From NCBI RefSeq assembly GCF_003206495.1, contig NZ_NKUF01000019.1:1-64000 (forward strand): a stretch of DNA of 64,000 nucleotides, in the 5' to 3' direction. Of the stretch, positions 27,873-37,596 are shown in pieces. The position numbers and the translations under genes were made by a program. The first letter of the stretch is position 1; the number at the start of each line of letters is the position of its first letter. The notes below the pieces were generated by a model. The model searched no databases, was not told where the DNA came from, and saw only the letters and a program-made list of their open reading frames with translations. Source of the stretch: Gluconacetobacter entanii. GTDB taxonomy: Bacteria > Pseudomonadota > Alphaproteobacteria > Acetobacterales > Acetobacteraceae.

Positions 27873-29351
27873 ATGGCACATCTTCCCCCCGTCGATACGT
27901 TCGACTACATCGTCTTCGGTGGAACGGGCGACCTGACCATGCGCAAGCTGCTGCCCGCGCTGTATTACCGTTTCCGCGACGGGCAGGTGCCCGCGGATGC
28001 CCGCATCATCGCCACCGCGCGCTCCCCCCTCTCGCGCGAGGAATACCAGGCCAGCGCGCAGCAGGCGCTGCAGGAGCACATCCCCGCCGCCTCGCTGGAG
28101 GCGGACACGGTCTCGCGCTTCATCAACCTGCTCTATTATGTCAGCCTCAACGGTGCGGAGGCGCAGAGCCACTGGGCCGACCTGCGCACGCTGCTCGACA
28201 GGGAGCCTGCGACCCGCATCCGTGTCTATTACCTTGCGACATCGCCTGCGCTGTACGGGCAGATCTGCGAAAACCTGAGCAAGCAGGGACTGGTCACGGA
28301 ACAGTCGCGCGTCGTGCTGGAAAAGCCGATCGGCACGGACCTGGAAAGCGCCAACGCCATCAATGACAGCGTCGGGCGGCATTTCCCCGAAAACCACATC
28401 TTCCGCATCGATCATTACCTGGGCAAGGAAACGGTCCAGAACCTGATCGCGCTGCGCTTCGCCAACCCCGTGTTCGAACGGCTGTGGACCAGCGATGCGA
28501 TCGATTACGTGCAGATCACCGCTGCCGAGACCGTGGGCGTCGAGGGACGCGGCGCGTATTATGACAAGTCCGGCTGCCTGCGCGACATGATCCAGAACCA
28601 CCTGCTGCAGGTGCTGTGCCTTGTGGCGATGGACCCGCCGGTGTCGCTGTATGCGGACAGCGTGCGCAACGAGAAGCTCAAGGTGCTGCATGCGCTCAAG
28701 CCGATCAAGCCGTCGGAGGTCGCGATCTACACCTCCCGCGGGCAGTACATGCGCGGCCATGTCAACGGGCAGACGGTGGGCAGCTACCTCGAGGACCTTG
28801 GCGAAGGCGTCACGAGCGAGACCGAAACCTTTGTCGCGCTCAAAGCCGAGATCCTGTCCTGGCGATGGGGCAACGTCCCGTTCTACCTGCGTTCGGGCAA
28901 GCGCATGGCGGAGAAATGCAGCGAGGTCGTGATCCAGTTCAAGTCCGCGCCGTGGACCATCTTTTCCAACAGGCCTGCCGCCAACCGCCTGATCATCCGC
29001 ATCCAGCCCGACGAGGGCGTGATGCTGTCGGTCTCCACCAAGGACCCGACCCCCACCGACAGCCTGACGCTGCGTGAGGCCGACATCAATATCGAGTTCG
29101 AAAAGGCGTTCAACATCCGCTATCCCGATTCCTATGAACGGCTGCTGCTTGATGTCGTGCGCGGCGACCCGATCCTGTTCATCCGCCGTGACGAGGTGGA
29201 GGCCGCATGGAAATGGATCGACCCCATCCTGCAGGGATGGAGCAAGAACGAAGCCCCGCTCGAACCCTATCCCGCCGGGACATGGGGGCCGGAGGGCGCG
29301 CGCAACCTGCTGGCGCAGTCGGGACATCTGTGGCACGAGGACATGAAATAA
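27873..29351 (+). CDS. zwf: glucose-6-phosphate 1-dehydrogenase
   Basis: This 492-residue enzyme oxidises glucose 6-phosphate with NAD(P)+ at the head of the oxidative pentose phosphate pathway, a major sugar route in acetic acid bacteria. It has the Rossmann motif VFGGTGDLTMRKL and the catalytic signature RIDHYLGKETVQNL (Lys and His). ATG 27873 follows AGGAGG; an upstream in-frame ATG at 27795 is less likely. A small membrane-anchored protein follows 3 bp downstream. Confidence 0.96.
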   Translation: MAHLPPVDTFDYIVFGGTGDLTMRKLLPALYYRFRDGQVPADARIIATARSPLSREEYQASAQQALQEHIPAASLEADTVSRFINLLYYVSLNGAEAQSHWADLRTLLDREPATRIRVYYLATSPALYGQICENLSKQGLVTEQSRVVLEKPIGTDLESANAINDSVGRHFPENHIFRIDHYLGKETVQNLIALRFANPVFERLWTSDAIDYVQITAAETVGVEGRGAYYDKSGCLRDMIQNHLLQVLCLVAMDPPVSLYADSVRNEKLKVLHALKPIKPSEVAIYTSRGQYMRGHVNGQTVGSYLEDLGEGVTSETETFVALKAEILSWRWGNVPFYLRSGKRMAEKCSEVVIQFKSAPWTIFSNRPAANRLIIRIQPDEGVMLSVSTKDPTPTDSLTLREADINIEFEKAFNIRYPDSYERLLLDVVRGDPILFIRRDEVEAAWKWIDPILQGWSKNEAPLEPYPAGTWGPEGARNLLAQSGHLWHEDMK

Positions 29352-29354
29352 CGC

Positions 29355-29798
29355 ATGGCAGCCCCTCCCCGCCTTTCGGGCCGGAACCGCGCGCCCATGA
29401 CGATCCGCCAGCGGATCATCCGGCGCGTGCTGATGATCATTCCCATGGCGCTGCTGACCTTTGTCGTCATGCGCATTGGGTGGCTGGACCAGGCCGCGGA
29501 CAAGCTGACCTTCTCCAAGGTCAGCTGGTTCGACAACACCGCACTGGTGGAGCATTTCCGCACGGTCGTGACGCATAACGGCATGACGCACGACCGCAAG
29601 GACTGCCTGCTGTTCGTCCTCAATGGCAATGACCCGCCCGACGCCACCAACCTTGAGGTGATGGAGCGGCATTCAGGCTCCTGCCCGGGGGATCGCAACA
29701 CGCTGCCGCGCCTGTTCACGCTGCGGGTGGACCGCCTGTCGCAGAGCGTGCAGACCGACTGGCAGACGCCCGGCGTATTCCACGCCATGCCGCAGTAA
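29355..29798 (+). CDS. small membrane-anchored protein of unknown function
   Basis: The 147 residues start with a basic leader and one hydrophobic segment (RRVLMIIPMALLTFVVMRIGW). A soluble domain follows with two Cys (DCLLFVL and SGSCPGD) that could form a disulfide outside the membrane. I do not recognise the family. Three bases separate it from zwf, so it is probably co-transcribed, but a link to sugar metabolism is unsupported. An inner ATG at 29397 is also possible. Confidence 0.6.
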   Translation: MAAPPRLSGRNRAPMTIRQRIIRRVLMIIPMALLTFVVMRIGWLDQAADKLTFSKVSWFDNTALVEHFRTVVTHNGMTHDRKDCLLFVLNGNDPPDATNLEVMERHSGSCPGDRNTLPRLFTLRVDRLSQSVQTDWQTPGVFHAMPQ

Positions 29799-29812
29799 AC
29801 AGGATACAAAGA

Positions 29813-29838
29813 CGCCGCCTTTTTTAAAAAAGGCGGCG
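29813..29838. terminator. perfect palindromic bidirectional terminator
   Basis: CGCCGCCTTTTTT is followed directly by its exact complement, a 26-bp perfect palindrome between the convergent zwf-side gene and the hydrolase gene. A T-run (29844-29850) follows on the plus strand. Confidence 0.7.
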
Positions 29839-29861
29839 CCCGGTTTTTTTCAAATACCTGT

Positions 29862-30842
29862 TCAGGACCGCGCGAACGCCTCGCGCAGTTTGCGCGCGCC
29901 ATAATGGATTGCGGATTTGCCACCCGGCAGGAACGAATAGAAATTCAGGAAGCCATGGACCGTCCCCGGCCATGTGCGCGTACAGGCCTGTGATCCCGCC
30001 TTCTCCATCGCGGCGGCATACCCCGTCCCCTCGTCGTGCAAGGGATCGCACTGCGCCAGGGCAATGACGGCAGGTGGCAGGTTGGCAAGCGATGATGCGA
30101 AGATCGGGGCAAAGCGCGGGTCGCACAGGTCCTTCGGGTCGCGGACATATTCCTGCGCATACCATTCCATCACCCGGGTGCTCAGGACATACCCGTTGGC
30201 ATAGACCTCGCGCGAGGGAACCGGACGCTCCCCATACAGCGAGGGATAATAGAGCAGTTGCAGGGCAAGGGGCGGATGCTTCCATCCCCTGCTCATCTGG
30301 CTGAGCACGGCGGCGAGCGTGCCGCCCGCGCTGTCGCCCGCGACCGCAACCTTCCCGCCCCAGCGCCATGCCTCCGCCGCCACCCACTGCAGCGCGGCCC
30401 AGCAGTCATCCACGGCGGCAGGAAATTTGTTTTCCGGCGCAAGGCGGTAATCGAACGACACGACCGCCGCCCCCGACTGCCGCGCCAGGCGGCAGCAGAT
30501 CCCGTGGTGGGAGTTCAGGCCGCAATGGACATACCCGACCCCATGCATGAACAGCACGACGCCGCGCACCCTGCCATAGGGAACATAAAGCCGTGCGGGA
30601 CGCAGTTCGGTCGCACCGGGCACACGGATGTCGATCACGCGCCGGACCTGCAGGCTCGACAGGCGTTTGGGAAAACATGGGCGGTCGAAGCGCCTGCGGA
30701 TATCCTCCAGCGAATGGGGGACATGGTTGTGATGGGCGGAATGGGCCTTCGCGCCGAGCAGGAACAGACGGGTGAGAAAACCCGGAAGCCGCCCGCGCAC
30801 GGGGGCCGCGGACGTCGCGGCATCGGAAACAGACAACAGCAC
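29862..30842 (-). CDS. alpha/beta hydrolase (hormone-sensitive-lipase type esterase)
   Basis: This 326-residue alpha/beta hydrolase_3 protein has an oxyanion-hole motif HGVGYVHCG (a variant of HGGG) and nucleophile Ser in VAGDSAGGTLA. The Asp is in AQCDPLHDEG and the His in GTVHGFLNF. It likely hydrolyses short-chain esters in the cytosol; the substrate is unknown. There is no signal peptide. It is divergent from rnpB. Confidence 0.88.
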   Translation of the reverse strand: MLLSVSDAATSAAPVRGRLPGFLTRLFLLGAKAHSAHHNHVPHSLEDIRRRFDRPCFPKRLSSLQVRRVIDIRVPGATELRPARLYVPYGRVRGVVLFMHGVGYVHCGLNSHHGICCRLARQSGAAVVSFDYRLAPENKFPAAVDDCWAALQWVAAEAWRWGGKVAVAGDSAGGTLAAVLSQMSRGWKHPPLALQLLYYPSLYGERPVPSREVYANGYVLSTRVMEWYAQEYVRDPKDLCDPRFAPIFASSLANLPPAVIALAQCDPLHDEGTGYAAAMEKAGSQACTRTWPGTVHGFLNFYSFLPGGKSAIHYGARKLREAFARS

Positions 30843-30889
30843 GCCTTTCGTGATCGGTCATGAGTTTTCGCGTCCCAAGGCTTTAGCCC

Positions 30890-30918
30890 TTGACGCGCGG
30901 CGCATGCACCGCCAGTTT
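30890..30918 (+). promoter_or_regulatory. putative promoter of rnpB
   Basis: TTGACG (30890-30895) is followed after 17 bp by a weak -10 (CAGTTT, 30913-30918). This would start transcription close to the inferred 5' end of the RNase P RNA at ~30923. Confidence 0.4.
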
Positions 30919-30922
30919 CCGC

Positions 30923-31352
30923 ATGCCAGACGGTCGGACGGCCGCTGTTGGTGCGCATATGCGCAGTGATGGAGGAAAGTCCGGGCTCCACGGAAGAACG
31001 GTGCCGGCTAACGGCCGGCGGGGGCGACCCCAGGGACAGTGCCACAGAAAACAGACCGCCCCCACGGCAGAGGGCCCGGTTTCACGACCGGACCGGATGT
31101 TGGGGGCAAGGGTGAAACGGTGCGGCAAGAGCGCACCGCGCGCATGGTAACATGGGCGGCAGGGCAAACCCCACCGGGAGCAAGACCGAATAGGAACGGC
31201 AGGCGGGCGGATTCCGGTCCGCGCCGCCAGGGGCCTTCCGCCCCGTCGTTCGGGTTGGTCGCGTGAGGCGTGCCGCAAGGCGCGTCCCAGAGGAATGGCC
31301 GTCCCATCCCCACGGGGATGGACAGAACCCGGCTTACAGACCGTCTGGCATC
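30923..31352 (+). ncRNA. rnpB: RNase P RNA, bacterial class A
   Basis: The catalytic RNA of RNase P matures tRNA 5' ends. The universal 5' core GAGGAAAGTCCGGGCTCC and 3' core ACAGAACCCGGCTTACAG are present, as are GGTAA and GGGCAAACCCC-like internal blocks. The terminal P1 helix pairs ATGCCAGACGGTC (30923-30935) with GACCGTCTGGCAT (31339-31351), which sets the ends. Short reading frames on both strands here are not genes. Confidence 0.95.
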
Positions 31353-31575
31353 TTTATCCCCCGTCCCTGCCATCATTACGTCACTTCACCTGCCTGAATC
31401 GCGCGGGTACGGCGGTAACAAAGTATTCACCAAAAGAACAAACCATAAACATATCTGGAACAGAAATGAGCACGGGCAGAACATGGGGGATATATTCCTC
31501 TTTACCTGTCATTACAGGCCCCACCGCCGAACAATAGCAGTCTGCCGCCATTTCTTGCATATCTTTAATTGACCG
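31353..31575. other. intergenic region between rnpB and the mraZ operator
   Basis: About 220 bp of AT-richer sequence has no supported gene or RNA. It presumably carries the main dcw promoter upstream of the MraZ repeats, but I cannot pick a convincing -35/-10 pair. Confidence 0.4.
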
Positions 31576-31609
31576 CCCATGAAATCCCATGATATCCCAC
31601 ATAGACCCA
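31576..31609 (-). promoter_or_regulatory. MraZ operator: four TGGG repeats at 10-bp spacing
   Basis: CCCA (TGGG on the minus strand) occurs at 31576-31579, 31586-31589, 31596-31599 and 31606-31609, exactly one helical turn apart. In E. coli, MraZ binds TGGGN direct repeats separated by 5 nt upstream of its own gene. The placement, 90 bp before mraZ, fits autorepression of the dcw cluster. Confidence 0.75.
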
Positions 31610-31698
31610 GTGAAGTTGAGTGAAGGAAGTACCTTCACCCGCGCCGGGGACAGCGTCTCAGACCTCTGTAATCCATGCCAGGGAGGGCATCGCGCAGC

Positions 31699-32178
31699 GT
31701 GAGTGTATTCCTTGGCACGCATCAGAACCGGCTGGATGCCAAGGGGCGGGTCTCCATCCCGTCGGCTTTCCGCGCGACGCTCCGCACCCTTTCGCGTGCG
31801 GGCGAACCGCTGGTCATCATGCGCCCCTCGCACCTGCATCCCTGCCTGGAGGCCTGGCCAAGCGCCTCGTTCTCCGCGCTGGCGCGCCCGCTGGACGAGG
31901 TGGACATCTTTTCCGAGGATCACGACGACCTCGCCACCGCGCTCTATGCTGATGCCTATCCCCTCGACGCGGACAAGGAAGGACGCATCCTGCTCCCCGA
32001 AACCCTGCGCGCGCATGCCAACCTGAGCGAACAGGTCACCTTCATGGGGCTTGGCCGTATCTTCCAGGTCTGGGATCCCGACGCCGCGAACCAGCGTCGC
32101 GCCGAGGCGCGTGCACGTGCGCGGGCGATGACATCCGGCAGGAAAACGGTGGCATCCCCGCCGGAAGGATCGGCATGA
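31699..32178 (+). CDS. mraZ: transcriptional regulator MraZ
   Basis: This 159-residue protein has two AbrB-like swapped-hairpin domains ([23 protein letters not shown] and [18 protein letters not shown]). It binds TGGG repeats and represses the dcw operon. I chose GTG 31699 because the conserved protein begins at [13 protein letters not shown] 31675 would add unconserved residues. The C-terminus is a basic tail. Its stop overlaps rsmH (ATGA). Confidence 0.92.
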   Translation: MSVFLGTHQNRLDAKGRVSIPSAFRATLRTLSRAGEPLVIMRPSHLHPCLEAWPSASFSALARPLDEVDIFSEDHDDLATALYADAYPLDADKEGRILLPETLRAHANLSEQVTFMGLGRIFQVWDPDAANQRRAEARARARAMTSGRKTVASPPEGSA

Positions 32179-33209
32179 CCACGATGACATCCCTTCCCCC
32201 GGCATCGCTGCCGTGTGCCGACGGCGGCCATGTCCCGGTCATGCTGGACGAGGTACTGTGCGACCTCGCGCCGCGTGATGGTGCGACATACCTCGACGGG
32301 ACATTTGGCGGCGGCGGATATGCGCGCGCGATCCTGTCTGCGGCCGACTGCACGCTGTGGGCCATCGACCGCGACCCTGCCGCCATCGCACGCGGGGAGG
32401 TTCTGGCCACGTCCTTCCCCGACGGGCATGGGCAGTCGCGCCTGCGCCTCATCAAGGGCGGGTTCGGGGACATGGCCGCCCTGCTCGCCGCGCGCGGGGT
32501 GGGGGCGCTGGACGGCGTGACGCTCGACCTCGGGGTGTCGTCCTATCAGATCGACCAGCCGGAACGTGGCTTTTCCTTCCGCATGGACGGGCCGCTCGAC
32601 ATGCGCATGGGTGATGAGGGCACAACCGCCGCCGATGTCGTCAACCGCTATCAGGAAAGCGAACTTGCCGACATCATCTACACCTATGGCGAGGAACGGA
32701 TGTCCCGCCGGGTGGCGCGCGCCATTGTCGCGGCACGGGCGGAGGCGCCGATCACCACCACGGCGCGCCTGGCGGATGTCGTGCGTTCGGTCGTGCGCGC
32801 GGACCGGTCGGGCATCGACCCCGCCACCCGCACCTTCCAGGGGCTGCGCATCTACGTGAATGATGAACTGGGGCAGATCGAACGCGGGCTGGAACAGGCG
32901 CTCGGCCTGCTCGCACCGGGCGGGCGCCTGGTGGTGGTGTCCTTCCACTCGCTTGAAGACCGTCTTGTGAAGCTTGCGATGAACCGTGCGTCAGGCCGCA
33001 TGCCCGGCCCGTCGCGCCACGATCCGGGGGCCGCCGTACAGCGTACGCAGCGCCCGGCCTTCCGCCTTGTCAGGAACAAGGCCATCCGTCCGTCGGGCGC
33101 CGAATGCCACCGCAACCCGCGTGCGCGCAGCGCGCGGCTGCGCACGGTCGAACGCGTCGCGACATTCCCCTCCACCGAGTCCGCCACACACATGGGACAG
33201 CAGCAATGA
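32175..33209 (+). CDS. rsmH: 16S rRNA (cytosine-1402-N4) methyltransferase
   Basis: RsmH (MraW) methylates N4 of C1402 in 16S rRNA using SAM. Its 344 residues carry [13 protein letters not shown] at the N-terminus, the SAM motif [23 protein letters not shown], and [14 protein letters not shown]. It is translationally coupled to mraZ and to ftsL by ATGA overlaps. Confidence 0.95.
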   Translation: MTTMTSLPPASLPCADGGHVPVMLDEVLCDLAPRDGATYLDGTFGGGGYARAILSAADCTLWAIDRDPAAIARGEVLATSFPDGHGQSRLRLIKGGFGDMAALLAARGVGALDGVTLDLGVSSYQIDQPERGFSFRMDGPLDMRMGDEGTTAADVVNRYQESELADIIYTYGEERMSRRVARAIVAARAEAPITTTARLADVVRSVVRADRSGIDPATRTFQGLRIYVNDELGQIERGLEQALGLLAPGGRLVVVSFHSLEDRLVKLAMNRASGRMPGPSRHDPGAAVQRTQRPAFRLVRNKAIRPSGAECHRNPRARSARLRTVERVATFPSTESATHMGQQQ

Positions 33210-34066
33210 TCCGGATCATCACGCTTTTATGCGCCATCATGACGGCGGGGTCCGGGCTGTTCCTGTATACGAAGAAGCAGCAGACCTCCGCACTGGACCA
33301 GAAGATCGCGCAGATCGTGATGCAGACCGAACGCACGCGCGACCAGACGGCCATGCTGCGTGCGGAATGGACGATGCTGAACCAGCCCGACCGGCTGCAC
33401 AAGCTGGCCGAACGCTATGACCCGACGCTGCGCCCCGTAGCGCCCACGCAGTTCGTACAGGTCGCCAGCCTGAGCGCGCACCTGCCCGCACCGGGATCCA
33501 CCGCCCCCATCGCACCGCCCAACCCGCGTGCGAACATGGGTGTCGCCCTTGCTGCCGACCATATGCCCATTGCGACGGCAGACCCTGTCGCACGTCCGCA
33601 TGCCCCCATGGTGATGCCTGCGGCAACGCTGGAACAGGCCAGCGTGCCGCATCCGGTGGCGCAGTCCGCGCCCCTCCCGCCAGTGGTGACGCACCATGCG
33701 CCACCCGCCCATGTGGAAGCGGCCGCCGTGCATCCCGAACATCCGGAGCATGATGGCATAAGGGCCACGCCGGAACACGCCGCCCCCCGTCCGGTGGAGC
33801 ATGCCGCCCCGATGATGGCGCAGAACGAAGCCCCGGCAGCCCATCCGCCGGTGCATGTGGCCCATGCCGCCACCACCCCCGCGCCCGCCCATGACGTCAT
33901 GCTGGCCAGTACCCGTGTCGCGCCCTATCACTACCATCCCGCGCATGAAGTGTCGGAGGCCGCATGGCATCCGGCCGAAGCCCTTCCCTCCGTCCGGGGT
34001 GGTGGCAGTTCGCTGGCCAACTCCCGCACGTCCGCCCTTCCCCCGCCCGTACCCGTCAGCAACTGA
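33206..34066 (+). CDS. ftsL: FtsL-like division protein with long low-complexity C-terminus
   Basis: The first ~85 residues fit FtsL: a membrane helix at 2-20 ([18 protein letters not shown]), then a coiled coil leading to [19 protein letters not shown], the conserved end of the leucine-zipper region. FtsL joins FtsB and FtsQ to activate FtsWI at the septum. The remaining ~200 residues are Ala/Pro/His-rich and look disordered; most FtsL proteins are only ~100-120 aa. Position between rsmH and ftsI supports the call. Confidence 0.88.
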   Translation: MIRIITLLCAIMTAGSGLFLYTKKQQTSALDQKIAQIVMQTERTRDQTAMLRAEWTMLNQPDRLHKLAERYDPTLRPVAPTQFVQVASLSAHLPAPGSTAPIAPPNPRANMGVALAADHMPIATADPVARPHAPMVMPAATLEQASVPHPVAQSAPLPPVVTHHAPPAHVEAAAVHPEHPEHDGIRATPEHAAPRPVEHAAPMMAQNEAPAAHPPVHVAHAATTPAPAHDVMLASTRVAPYHYHPAHEVSEAAWHPAEALPSVRGGGSSLANSRTSALPPPVPVSN

Positions 34067-34102
34067 CGACGGTCGCTTCCGCTGCCGGATACCGTCGGTG
34101 AC

Positions 34103-36118
34103 ATGAACGATACGCCCCGCCCATCAGACCAGGATACGCAAACGGACAGTTCCCGCCCCACAGGCGGGACTTTGCGCATGACCCAGGTACGCTACAGGAC
34201 GGACACCCGCCTGCTGGTGGTCGCCGGGGTGTTCTGCGTGCTGTTCGGCGCGGTGGGCGTAAAGCTTGCCATCGCGACGATCATCATGCCGCTCGCCCCG
34301 CAGCAGCACCAGATCGCGCCGCAGGTCCCCCCCATCCCCAAGAGCGACCCCAAGGGCATGGTGGCCAACGACATCGTCCTGCCGCAGGTGCACCGCGCCT
34401 CCATCGTGGACCGCAACGGGCAGGCGCTGGCCATCTCCCTGCCGGTGGCGCAGGTCTATGCCAACCCGCAGGAAATGATCGACCCGCAGGACGCGACGCA
34501 CAAGCTCAAGCACGTCCTGCCCCACCTTGACGAGGCGGAGACCCTGCGCCGCCTGTCATCGGCGCGGCAGTTCGTCTATCTGGCGCGCGACATCTCGCCG
34601 TCGGAGGAGCTGGCGATCAACAACCTCGGCATCCCCGGCATCTACTTCGAGCCCGGTGAGCGCCGCCGCTATCCCATGGGGCGTGTCGCGGCCCAGATCA
34701 TGGGGGGCGTGGATATCGACGACCACGGCGTTGCAGGCGTGGAGCGTTTCTTTGACAAGCGCCTCGACAGCAACCGCGCGCCGCTGACGCTCTCGCTCGA
34801 CGTGCGGGTGCAGAACGTGGTCCATGACGAACTGCAGTCGGCCATGGACACGTTCCAGGCGATCGGGGCCTGCGCGATCGTGATGGACGTGCGCAACGGG
34901 GAAATCATCGCCATGGTCAGCCTGCCTGACTATGACGCCAATGATTTCGGCCATGCCCCGGCCGACGCCCGCTTCAACCGCGCCGTCACGGGGATGTACG
35001 AACCCGGCTCCACCTTCAAGCTGCAGACGACGGCCATGGCGCTGCAGGACGGGGTCGCGCATATATGGGACCGTTTTTCCAGCGTGCCGATCAAGGTTGG
35101 CCGCTTCACCATTTCGGATATGAAGAACGACCATTTCGACCCCTGGCTCTCCCTGCCCGAAGTGATGGCCCATTCCTCCAACCCGGCGGCGGCGCATATC
35201 GCGCTGGATGCGGGAGCCGCGCGCCAGCAGGACTGGCTGCGCAACATGGGTTTTTTCGCGCGCGTACCCATCGAACTGCCCGAGGCCGGGCGTCCCATCG
35301 TCCCGTCCACGCACAACTGGGGCGTGTCCACCGTCATGACCGTGGCCTTTGGCCATGGTGTCGCCGAACCGCCGCTTGCGATCGTGCGCGGCACGGCGGC
35401 GACGGCCAACGGCGGCTTCCTGCTCAGACCCACGCTTTTGCTGCATGACCAGGACAGGACACCGGGGGGCACCCCTGTTCCCGATACCGACATGGCAGGA
35501 CAGGTGCCCGATGCGCAGCGCCTGATCTCGGCGGAGAATTCGAACATCCTTCGCAAGATCCTGCGTCTTGACGTGACCAAGGGGACGGGCGACCGCGCGG
35601 AATCCCCGGGCTATTACGTGGGGGGCAAGACCGGCACGGCGGAGAAGATCGGCGCGCATGGCGGCTACCTCAAGCATGTCAACGTGTCGGCCTTTACCGG
35701 CATATTCCCGATGAACGCGCCGCGTTACGCGGTGTATGTCATGCTCGACAGCCCGAAGCCCACGGCGCAGACACATGGATGGACCACGGCGGGGTGGAAC
35801 GCGGCGCCCACGGCCTCGCACATCATCACGCGCATCGCGCCGATGATGGGCCTGTTCCCCGACACCACGCATCAGGAAGCGATCGAGAATTCGCTCTACA
35901 TCCCGATGCGCCCGTCTGTCCCGCATGGATATCGCGCGCTGGGCCCGGGAAATGATCCCGGCACGCAGCGCCTGCAGGAAGGCGAAGGCAGGCACCATGC
36001 CGGCCGCCACGGGACGGGGGAGATGACCTCCGAAGAGGGGCACGTGGCGCGCATGCACGCCGCACGGGATGAACGCGAAGACGCCCTGCCATTAAAGAAG
36101 CGGCAGGAACGGGGATAG
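34103..36118 (+). CDS. ftsI: peptidoglycan D,D-transpeptidase FtsI (PBP3-type)
   Basis: A 671-residue class B penicillin-binding protein cross-links septal peptidoglycan. It has an N-terminal cytosolic tail and membrane helix (~35-57), a pedestal domain, and a transpeptidase domain with SxxK in EPGSTFK, SxN in SSN and KTG in GGKTGTAEK. The last ~60 residues form a charged, His-rich extension after the usual family end. It lies 36 bp after ftsL and 2 bp before murE. Confidence 0.95.
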   Translation: MNDTPRPSDQDTQTDSSRPTGGTLRMTQVRYRTDTRLLVVAGVFCVLFGAVGVKLAIATIIMPLAPQQHQIAPQVPPIPKSDPKGMVANDIVLPQVHRASIVDRNGQALAISLPVAQVYANPQEMIDPQDATHKLKHVLPHLDEAETLRRLSSARQFVYLARDISPSEELAINNLGIPGIYFEPGERRRYPMGRVAAQIMGGVDIDDHGVAGVERFFDKRLDSNRAPLTLSLDVRVQNVVHDELQSAMDTFQAIGACAIVMDVRNGEIIAMVSLPDYDANDFGHAPADARFNRAVTGMYEPGSTFKLQTTAMALQDGVAHIWDRFSSVPIKVGRFTISDMKNDHFDPWLSLPEVMAHSSNPAAAHIALDAGAARQQDWLRNMGFFARVPIELPEAGRPIVPSTHNWGVSTVMTVAFGHGVAEPPLAIVRGTAATANGGFLLRPTLLLHDQDRTPGGTPVPDTDMAGQVPDAQRLISAENSNILRKILRLDVTKGTGDRAESPGYYVGGKTGTAEKIGAHGGYLKHVNVSAFTGIFPMNAPRYAVYVMLDSPKPTAQTHGWTTAGWNAAPTASHIITRIAPMMGLFPDTTHQEAIENSLYIPMRPSVPHGYRALGPGNDPGTQRLQEGEGRHHAGRHGTGEMTSEEGHVARMHAARDEREDALPLKKRQERG

Positions 36119-36120
36119 AC

Positions 36121-37596
36121 ATGAAACTGACGACTGTACTGCACCGCGCAGGTCTTGCGGCGGATGGCTGCGGCCATGACCCGGAGGTCAGCGGCATTAC
36201 CGCCGACAGCCGGCAGGTGCGCCCGCGCATGATCTTCGCCGCCATCGCGGGCAGCCGTGCCGATGGCCGCGCCTATATCGAACAGGCGCTGCAGCACGGG
36301 GCCTGCGCCATCGTCTCGACCCCGGATGCCTGCACTGCGGTGCGGCAGGCGCGCCCTGACATCGCCACCGTCGCCACCGACGATCCGCGCCATGCGCTGG
36401 CGGTGATCGCATCGGCGCTGATGCCCGCCCTGCCCGGCCATGTCGTCGCGGTCACCGGCACGAACGGCAAGACCAGCACGGTCGAGTTCCTGCGCCAGAT
36501 CTGGCAGCAGCAGGGCCATGCCGCCGCCAGCATCGGCACGCTTGGCATCATCGCGCCCACTGTCCCCGCCCTGTCGGGGCCGTCGCTGACGACACCCGAC
36601 AGCGTGACGATGGCGCTCACGCTCGGGACGCTGCACGAACACGGGGTCGATGACATCGCGATCGAGGCGTCCTCCCACGGGCTGGCGCAGCGCCGCCTTG
36701 ACGGGGTGCCGATCGCCGCCGCCGGGTTCAGCAACCTGACGCGCGATCACCTTGACTACCACGACGACATGGACAGCTATCGCGCGGCGAAACTGCGGCT
36801 GTTCGACATGCTGCTGCCGGCGGGTGGCCTTGCGGTGGCCAATGCGGACATGGACGGCGCGACGCTGGACGCGCTGCGCACGATTGCCATGAACCGTGCG
36901 CTGGACCTGCGTCTGGTTGGCGAAGGGGGTGATGCCATCCGCCTGCTGCGCGCGACGCCCCGCCCTGACGGGCAGGTGCTGGAACTGGAGTGTGACGGCA
37001 CACGCCGCGAGGTCGAAATACGCCTGCCCGGACGTTATCAGGTGGACAACATGCTGCTGGCCGCGGGACTGTCGGCGGCGGACATGGACGGGGTGCGCGC
37101 GGCCATCGACTGCCTCCCCGCCCTTGTGGGGGTGCGCGGGCGCATGGAACTTGCCGCCACCCTGCCCAACGGGGCGGCGGTGTATGTCGATTTCGCCCAC
37201 ACGCCCGATGCGCTGGAACGCCTGCTGCAATCGCTGCGGCCACATGCGTCGGGGCGGCTTGTGGTGGTCTTCGGCGCGGGCGGCGACCGTGACCGGGGCA
37301 AGCGGCCATTGATGGGCGAGGTTGCCACGCGCCTTGCCGACATGGCCATCGTCACCGACGACAACCCCCGGACCGAGGACGCGGCCGCCATCCGGCGCGA
37401 GGTCATGGCGGGCGCGCCGGGTGCTGCGGATATCGGCGGGCGCCGCAACGCCATTGCAGAGGGACTGTCCCGACTGAAGACCGGCGACGTGATGGTCGTA
37501 GCGGGCAAGGGCCACGAACAGGGACAGACGATCGGCACGACGGTCCTGCCCTTTGACGACGTTTCCACCATTCGCGAACTGGTGGGCCAGTCATGA
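36121..37596 (+). CDS. murE: UDP-MurNAc-L-Ala-D-Glu:meso-diaminopimelate ligase
   Basis: This 491-residue Mur ligase has the ATP-binding motif VTGTNGKTS, the UMAG-binding region IEASSHGLAQRRL and the C-terminal DDNPRTED. DNPR marks enzymes that add meso-diaminopimelate rather than lysine. It acts in the cytosol, adding the third residue of the stem peptide. Its stop overlaps murF (ATGA). Confidence 0.95.
   Translation: MKLTTVLHRAGLAADGCGHDPEVSGITADSRQVRPRMIFAAIAGSRADGRAYIEQALQHGACAIVSTPDACTAVRQARPDIATVATDDPRHALAVIASALMPALPGHVVAVTGTNGKTSTVEFLRQIWQQQGHAAASIGTLGIIAPTVPALSGPSLTTPDSVTMALTLGTLHEHGVDDIAIEASSHGLAQRRLDGVPIAAAGFSNLTRDHLDYHDDMDSYRAAKLRLFDMLLPAGGLAVANADMDGATLDALRTIAMNRALDLRLVGEGGDAIRLLRATPRPDGQVLELECDGTRREVEIRLPGRYQVDNMLLAAGLSAADMDGVRAAIDCLPALVGVRGRMELAATLPNGAAVYVDFAHTPDALERLLQSLRPHASGRLVVVFGAGGDRDRGKRPLMGEVATRLADMAIVTDDNPRTEDAAAIRREVMAGAPGAADIGGRRNAIAEGLSRLKTGDVMVVAGKGHEQGQTIGTTVLPFDDVSTIRELVGQS

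Noticed and set aside
27852-29672. 606-codon minus-strand frame opposite zwf
   Set aside because: Antisense to well-conserved zwf motifs; no recognisable domain.
30890-31390. several open frames on both strands within rnpB
   Set aside because: They cover the conserved RNase P RNA core and have no ribosome-binding sites.
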